This document shows positions 59,311-64,000 of a stretch of DNA of 64,000 nucleotides, piece after piece. Below the pieces are notes generated by a model, which did not search any database, was not told the origin of the DNA, and was given only the letters and a program-made list of their open reading frames with translations. The stretch is from Cryobacterium cheniae (lineage in GTDB: Bacteria > Actinomycetota > Actinomycetes > Actinomycetales > Microbacteriaceae). Numbering within the stretch: position 1 is the stretch's first letter; each line of letters opens with the position of its first letter. A program made the translations under genes and the position numbers. Location of the stretch: contig NZ_SOGN01000063.1 in the NCBI RefSeq assembly GCF_004403395.1, forward strand, positions 19,902 to 83,901, written 5' to 3'.

Positions 59311-60447
59311 CTACGCGGGATTCGCGGGCCGTACAGTCTTCCGTCGTCGCCGGAAGGCGAACTTCTCCCGCTGGGTGATCGACTGGTCCGGCCCGTCCCA
59401 CACCTTGATCATCGCCCAGCCCACCGCCACGATCGGGACGGCGAGCACGGCCCCGGCGATGCCACCGAGGATGGTGCCCACGGTCAGGGCGACGAGGATC
59501 ACGAGCGGATGCAGTTTCAGCGAACCCGCCATCACCACCGGGTTGAGCAGGTCGCCCTCGAGCTGGTTGACCACGATCACGATGGCCACGACGATCAGCG
59601 CCACGAGCGGCCCGTTGGCCACCAGGGCTACAAGGGCCGCCAGGATGCCCGCGATGGTCGCACCGATCAGCGGGATGAACGCGGTGAGGAACACGATCAC
59701 GGCCAGCGGCAACGCCAGCGGAACCTGCAGGATGGCCAGCCCGACGCCGATCAGAACGGCGTCGAACAGGGCGATGATCGCCGTACCGCGCACGTACTGG
59801 CCGAGGACCTCCGGAGTGACGTCGCCGATCCGGTGGGCGCGTTCGAGACCCTCGCCGTGCAGGAAACGCAGGAAGAACCTCCAGATCTGGCCGCCGTCCT
59901 TGAGGAAGAAGAACAGGATCACCAGCACGAGCAGGGCCCCGGTGACCAATTCCACAGCGGCGGACACGCCGGCGAGCGCGCCCGTGCCGAATTGCGCGCT
60001 CGTGACGAAGCCCACGACCGCATCGCGCACCGCGTTGAACTGCTCCGAGTCCAGTGCGAGCGGGCCCTCGACCAGCAGCCCCCGCAGTTCGTCGAGCCCG
60101 TCGCCGGCTGCGGTCACCAGGGCACCCCACTGGTTGCGCACCGCGAAGACGATCAGCGTGATGATGCCGGCGAGGATGAGCGCCCCGGTCAACAGGGTGA
60201 TCCAGGTCGCGAGCATGATCGGGAGGCCGCGCTTCCGCAGCCAGCCGACCAGCGGCGCCAGCGCCGACGCCAGGATGAGCGCCACGAGCACGGGGATCAC
60301 CACGAGTTTCACCTGCACGAGGGCGTAGACCGCTCCCGCGGCCAGCACGAGCACGACGATGATCTGGGCAGAGCGGATGCCCCACCGGCCGAGCCGGTCG
60401 GTCAACACGGTCTGCAAAGACAGGTGCGGAGGTTCGTTGGCGCGCAT
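59311..60447 (-). CDS. AI-2E/PerM-family membrane transporter
   Basis: The 378-residue protein has about eight membrane helices and the PerM pattern: [27 protein letters not shown] near the start, [16 protein letters not shown] in the middle, and [50 protein letters not shown] and [11 protein letters not shown] in the second half. Family members export AI-2-like molecules or act as ion exporters; the cargo here is unknown. The leaderless ATG at 60447 follows TATGGT by six bases. Confidence 0.92.
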   Translation of the reverse strand: MRANEPPHLSLQTVLTDRLGRWGIRSAQIIVVLVLAAGAVYALVQVKLVVIPVLVALILASALAPLVGWLRKRGLPIMLATWITLLTGALILAGIITLIVFAVRNQWGALVTAAGDGLDELRGLLVEGPLALDSEQFNAVRDAVVGFVTSAQFGTGALAGVSAAVELVTGALLVLVILFFFLKDGGQIWRFFLRFLHGEGLERAHRIGDVTPEVLGQYVRGTAIIALFDAVLIGVGLAILQVPLALPLAVIVFLTAFIPLIGATIAGILAALVALVANGPLVALIVVAIVIVVNQLEGDLLNPVVMAGSLKLHPLVILVALTVGTILGGIAGAVLAVPIVAVGWAMIKVWDGPDQSITQREKFAFRRRRKTVRPANPA

Positions 60448-60453
60448 GCCAAC

Positions 60454-60459
60454 ACCATA
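60454..60459 (-). promoter_or_regulatory. -10 element of the AI-2E-family gene, leaderless type
   Basis: TATGGT on the minus strand is six bases before the ATG at 60447. No ribosome site is present. Confidence 0.5.
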
Positions 60460-60566
60460 GGCACCTGGGCCGCCCGGGTATACGGGCGACCCCGAAAACG
60501 GGCTCCCTACGAGGTCTGGGCTTTCTCGGAGACGGCGGTCGCCGATATCCGTTCCGCCAGTTCCGC

Positions 60567-62363
60567 CTATGCGGCGTCGTCCGACTCCGCTCGGGCATGC
60601 TCCACCGGATGCTTACGCCGCCAGAGCTTCCACCGGCGCTGCTCCCCCTCGGAGAGGGCCGCCGTGATCCGCTCGTCCATCTGGTCGCCGAAATGATCGT
60701 CGAAGTTCTCCTCCAGGTGGTCGGTGACGTTCTGCCTGATCCGGCGCGATAACTCGTCCCGGCGCTGCCGCCGTTCGAGGCGCACCAGCACCTGATGCTC
60801 CTCTTGGAACGCCTTGTAGGTGGCGACGCACATGCCGATCATCACCACGCTCACCGGGATGGCGGTCAGGATGGCCCCGGTCTGCAGCGCCGCGAGTCCG
60901 CCCGCCAGCAGCAGCGCGATCGCGACGAGGCCGCTGAGACTGGCCCAGAGGATACGGCTCCATCTGGGCGGGTTGGTGTCGCCGCCGGAGGCCAGCATGT
61001 CGATGACGAGCGAGCCGGAGTCGGCCGAGGTGATGAAGAAGATCGCCACCACGATCACGGCGATCACCGAAAGCACCCCGCCGAACGGCAAGCCGGACAG
61101 GAAATCGAAGAGGACGTTCTCGGCGATGATGCCGACTGCCGGGTCGAACAGTCCGCCGCCGTCTCCGCCGAAGGCCTGTTTGATGGCGCTGCCGCCCATG
61201 ACCGCGAACCAGGCGAAGGTCACCAGGGTCGGCACCAGCAGCACGCCCGCCACGAACTCACGCACCGTTCGACCGCGGGAGATCCTGGCGATGAAGACGC
61301 CGACGAACGGCGCCCATGAGATCCACCAGCCCCAGTAGAAGACTGTCCAGGCTCCCTGCCAGTCGAGGCCGGACTGGCCGGTGAAGGAGCCGGCGTCGAA
61401 CGTGAGTCCGACGACCCCCTGCAGGTAGCCGCCGATCGATTCAACGAAGACGCGGAGCAGGTAGAGCGTGGGGCCGAGGAGCAGCACCGCGACCAGCAGG
61501 AGGCCGGCCATGCCGAGGTTGATGTTTGAGAGCCATTTGATGCCTCTCCCGACGCCGCTCACGACGGAGACCGTGGCGATCAGCGTGATGATGACGATGA
61601 GCACGACGAGCAGGGTGTTGTTCACCTCGCCCACGACCCCCAGATGGCGCAGCCCGGCCGCGATCTGCTTGACGCCGAGGCCGAGGGAGGTGGCCACTCC
61701 GAAGAGGGTGCCGACGATCGCTATCACGTCGATGGCATCGCCGAGGCGGCCGCGTACTCGGTCGCCGAGAAGCGGTTCAAGGGCCCAGCGGATTGAGACC
61801 GGGCGTCCCTTGCGGTGGATGGCGTAGGCCAGCGACAGCCCGACGACGGCGTAGATGGCCCAGGCATGGAAGCCCCAGTGCAGGAACGTCTGCGACATGG
61901 CCGCCGCAGCCAGCTCCTGGCTGCTGCCCGTCACGCCGGGCTTCGGGCTGGTGAAGTGGGTCAGCGGCTCGGCGGTGCCCCAGAATACGAGGCCGATACC
62001 CATGCCGGCGGCGAAGAGCATCGAGAACCACGACATCAGTCCGAATTCGGGAACGTCGTCGTCTTGCCCGAGCTTGATGTCGCCGAAGCGGCTCATGCCC
62101 ATCCAGGTGGCGAAGACCACGAACCCGGCGACGATCAGCAGGTAGTACGGCCCCAGCCCGGCAACGACCCAGCCCTGCAGCGAAGCGAGAGTGTCGCCCG
62201 TGCGGCTTGGGAAGACGATGGCGACCACGACGATGGCCAGAATGATGATGAGCGCCGGAAAGAAGACCCGCGGGGCAGGCACGATCTTGCCGCCGCTGCG
62301 GTGGCGGGAATGGTCCGGGCTTCGATTGCCGGGAGGGATCGGTGAGGAGACTGGTGCGGTCAC
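60567..62363 (-). CDS. BCCT-family transporter (choline/glycine betaine/carnitine)
   Basis: The 598-residue protein has 12 membrane helices with the BCCT hallmarks: [21 protein letters not shown] (sodium and substrate segment), [54 protein letters not shown] (helix 8 with the signature Trp residues) and [20 protein letters not shown] charged cytoplasmic tail of about 90 residues, rich in Arg, Glu and Asp, resembles the osmosensing tail of BetP. It likely imports betaine or another compatible solute under osmotic or cold stress. Start is GTG at 62363; its upstream 205 bases show no other gene. Confidence 0.93.
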   Translation of the reverse strand: MTAPVSSPIPPGNRSPDHSRHRSGGKIVPAPRVFFPALIIILAIVVVAIVFPSRTGDTLASLQGWVVAGLGPYYLLIVAGFVVFATWMGMSRFGDIKLGQDDDVPEFGLMSWFSMLFAAGMGIGLVFWGTAEPLTHFTSPKPGVTGSSQELAAAAMSQTFLHWGFHAWAIYAVVGLSLAYAIHRKGRPVSIRWALEPLLGDRVRGRLGDAIDVIAIVGTLFGVATSLGLGVKQIAAGLRHLGVVGEVNNTLLVVLIVIITLIATVSVVSGVGRGIKWLSNINLGMAGLLLVAVLLLGPTLYLLRVFVESIGGYLQGVVGLTFDAGSFTGQSGLDWQGAWTVFYWGWWISWAPFVGVFIARISRGRTVREFVAGVLLVPTLVTFAWFAVMGGSAIKQAFGGDGGGLFDPAVGIIAENVLFDFLSGLPFGGVLSVIAVIVVAIFFITSADSGSLVIDMLASGGDTNPPRWSRILWASLSGLVAIALLLAGGLAALQTGAILTAIPVSVVMIGMCVATYKAFQEEHQVLVRLERRQRRDELSRRIRQNVTDHLEENFDDHFGDQMDERITAALSEGEQRRWKLWRRKHPVEHARAESDDAA

Positions 62364-62568
62364 GTAGCGCTTTCTGGATCAGAGGGATGGACCGCCGCCC
62401 ACGGGTCGGGCAGGCACGGAACGGAGATAATGTCAGCCCCTCGTCGACGAGGTCTGCAGCGAAGCCGGGACCCGGTTCCAGTAGGGAAGGGGAATACCCG
62501 GGCGAAGCGACAAGCTTAGCTCTTCCGAGCCGAATCCGCGATGCCGCTGCGTCCGTGCCGCGACCGAC

Positions 62569-63459
62569 TCAGGCGCGCGGCCCGCTGAACAGGGCCGCGG
62601 CCTGCTGCAGCACGGCCTCCGATCCGGCATAGACGCCGGCCCGGCGCGGCCAGTGGCTGATCACGTCGGTGAAGCCGAGCGCGGCAGCCCGGCCCACGGC
62701 ATCCTCGAACGCTCCGATGCTGTGCAGGGAGTAGCTGCCGCCGCTGTCGAGGGACAGGTACCGGTCGATGGTGGCGGGGTCGCGACCCGCGGCCAGTGCC
62801 GTGTCCTCCAGCCGGTGCGTCAGCGCGGCCACCGACGCCCACCAGTCCTCGCCCACGGCGCCGTCCGTTCCCGTCGTCACCCAGCCGGAGCCGAATGTCG
62901 TGACCAGGCGCAGCCCTCTGGGCCCGTTCGCGGCGATGACGAACGGAACCCGCGGCGCCTGAGCCGGCACGCCGACCATCCGCGCGCCGACCGCAGTCGC
63001 CCACTCCCCGTCGAAGCTGACGCCGCCGCTGCCCGGTTCCTCGTGGCGCAGCAGCAGGTCGAGGGCCGTAACGAACTCGGCGAAGCGCTCGGCGCGCTGC
63101 CGGGGGGTGTATTCGGGCTGGCCGAGCACGGAGGCGTCGAACCCGGTGCCGCCCGAACCTACCCCCAGCAGGAACCGCCCGCCGGCGATGTCGTCGAGGG
63201 TGGCGATCTCCTTGGCGAAGGTCACCGGATGCCGGAAGTTCGGTGACGAGACGAAGGTACCCAGCCGAATCCGGGAGGTGACGACCGCCGCCGCGGTCAG
63301 CGTCGGGATGGTCGCGTACCAGGGCTGATCGGCCAGGGACCGCCAGGACAGGTGGTCGTAGGTCCAGGCGTGGTCGAAGCCGAGCTGCTCCGCACCCTGC
63401 CAACGGCGACGGGCTTGCGGCCACGAGTCCTGCGGGAGAATGACGATTCCGAAGCGCAT
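62569..63459 (-). CDS. LLM-class flavin-dependent oxidoreductase (F420-type)
   Basis: The 296-residue luciferase-like barrel has MRFGIVILPQDSWPQARRRWQGAEQLGFDHAWTYDHLSWRSLADQPWYATIPTL, IRLGTFVSSPNFRHPVTFAKEIATLDDIAGGRFLLGVGSGGTGFD and PFVIAANGPRGLRLVTTFGSGWVT. The N-terminal Asp-His pair and the GVGSGGTGFD segment suit actinobacterial F420-dependent members, although FMN is possible. Substrate unknown. It is the third luciferase-like gene in this window. The ATG at 63459 is leaderless by position. Confidence 0.87.
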   Translation of the reverse strand: MRFGIVILPQDSWPQARRRWQGAEQLGFDHAWTYDHLSWRSLADQPWYATIPTLTAAAVVTSRIRLGTFVSSPNFRHPVTFAKEIATLDDIAGGRFLLGVGSGGTGFDASVLGQPEYTPRQRAERFAEFVTALDLLLRHEEPGSGGVSFDGEWATAVGARMVGVPAQAPRVPFVIAANGPRGLRLVTTFGSGWVTTGTDGAVGEDWWASVAALTHRLEDTALAAGRDPATIDRYLSLDSGGSYSLHSIGAFEDAVGRAAALGFTDVISHWPRRAGVYAGSEAVLQQAAALFSGPRA

Positions 63460-63465
63460 GCTGAG

Positions 63466-63471
63466 AGTCTA
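63466..63471 (-). promoter_or_regulatory. -10 element of the LLM-class gene, leaderless type
   Basis: TAGACT on the minus strand lies six bases before the ATG at 63459. Confidence 0.45.
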
Positions 63472-63553
63472 CGAAAGGCCCCCCGCCGGCACCTTCTCGC
63501 CCGGCGGCCCCGGTGCTATTAATAATGGTCGACCGGTCTTCTCTGCTCCCCAG

Positions 63554-63626
63554 GCAGCCGATCGGCTGCTGATGACACCAGACCCCCGTGGCGGCACCCG
63601 GCCCACGTTCCGGATGCCGCCACGGG
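63554..63626. repeat. Two palindromes upstream of the M4 peptidase gene
   Basis: GCAGCCGATCGGCTGC at 63554-63569 is a perfect 16-bp palindrome. CCCGTGGCGGCA (63585-63596) and TGCCGCCACGGG (63615-63626) are a perfect 12-bp stem with an 18-base loop. They fill the 63460-63716 gap, in which no gene is seen. The first could bind a dimeric regulator; the second could be a terminator or leader structure. Confidence 0.55.
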
Positions 63627-63716
63627 CCTTCTCCGCCACGGGTCCCCCGGCCCCGGCCCACGCCCCAATCAGGATTTTCTGTGGTGCGCGTCGGCGCCAG
63701 GTGCCACACTCAACCC

Positions 63717-64000
63717 ATGACAGGCTCACCGCACGGTTCCTCCCGGTGCACGATCGTGCCGCCGTATCTGCTGGTGCGGCTGGCCCGGGTCGACGATCCC
63801 CGGCTCGCTGCTGCGGCCGAGGCGGCACGGCGGTCGCTGATGCGGGACGTGCCGATCCGTGAACTGCGCGCGACGGCGCATCCGTCACCGCCGTCGACCC
63901 CTCGCCCGGGTGCGCGCGGCGGGGTGGCGCGGGTGCGCGGCCGCCTCGACCGGGCCGTGTCTGATGCCGCCGGCCTGGAGCGCCTGCCGGGCCGGCTGGT
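63717..64000 (+). CDS. M4-family (protealysin-like) metallopeptidase, N-terminal part only
   Basis: Only the first 94 codons lie in the window. The frame opens with ATG at 63717 and reads MTGSPHGSSRCTIVPPYLLVRLARVDDPRLAAAAEAARR. The CTIVPPYLL start is the short protealysin-type propeptide of thermolysin-like peptidases that lack a signal peptide. The following Arg/Pro-rich linker and VSDAAGLERLPGRLV match the entry to the catalytic domain. The HExxH zinc site would be beyond the window edge, so catalysis cannot be checked. Related proteins in actinobacteria are often followed by a small inhibitor gene. Confidence 0.8.
   Translation, partial: MTGSPHGSSRCTIVPPYLLVRLARVDDPRLAAAAEAARRSLMRDVPIRELRATAHPSPPSTPRPGARGGVARVRGRLDRAVSDAAGLERLPGRL

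Overview
The window is a high-GC actinobacterial chromosome segment, most likely from Micrococcales/Microbacteriaceae. Gene order and protein flavour resemble Cryobacterium; the genus is an inference. G+C is high throughout, genes overlap by 1-8 bases in short operons, GTG and TTG starts are common, and many genes have a -10 box only 6-7 bases before the start codon, i.e. look leaderless. No tRNA, rRNA, CRISPR array, transposase or prophage gene was seen.

Layout. (1) 1-16.7 kb is conserved housekeeping: cinA (cut by the edge), pgsA, ftsK, rnj, dapA, thyX, a thioredoxin-like/DUF4395 pair, osmC, a nucleoside-sugar-epimerase-like SDR, dapB with a TPR membrane protein, a GNAT acetyltransferase, a histidine phosphatase, an M16 peptidase, an aldo/keto reductase and prfC. 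(2) 16.8-21.5 kb has a class A penicillin-binding protein, a second complete RNase J paralogue and glutathione peroxidase. (3) 21.5-33.4 kb is a branched-chain (leucine) catabolic island: branched-chain keto acid dehydrogenase E1a/E1b/E2, acyl-CoA dehydrogenase, biotin-dependent acyl-CoA carboxylase alpha and beta, MaoC hydratase and CitE-like lyase, with a TetR and an Lrp regulator. The set matches the mycobacterial accA1/accD1/fadE19/citE/bkdABC locus. Together these could take 2-ketoisocaproate to acetyl-CoA and acetoacetate. (4) 34.0-41.3 kb is a six-gene membrane complex related to group 4 [NiFe] hydrogenases and complex I. It is driven by a near-consensus, very AT-rich promoter, has lost all four nickel ligands, and has lost one of the four Cys ligands of the small-subunit Fe-S cluster. 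It is best called an energy-converting-hydrogenase-related (Ehr/Hyc-like) complex, and is the most interesting system here. (5) 41.4-47.7 kb has an ArsR regulator, pnp, a pyrD/pyrK pair and a luciferase-like flavoenzyme. (6) 47.7-54.4 kb is a ROK-controlled alpha-glucoside uptake operon (binding protein, two permeases, GH13 glucosidase) and a VanZ-like gene. (7) 54.5-64 kb has an APC permease, AzlCD exporter, YegP-like protein, two more luciferase-like enzymes, rpsO, an AI-2E-family permease, a BCCT transporter and the start of an M4 (protealysin-like) metallopeptidase.

In many actinobacteria rpsO, pnp, the M16 peptidase gene, dapB, thyX, dapA, rnj, ftsK and pgsA lie close together. Here they keep that order and strand but are spread over 59 kb, so blocks 2-6 look like accessory insertions. 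Three copies of an unassigned 60-70 bp palindromic repeat lie between genes at 16.7, 41.9 and 57.3 kb, and the octamer GCATCCGT/ACGGATGC is strongly over-represented across the window.
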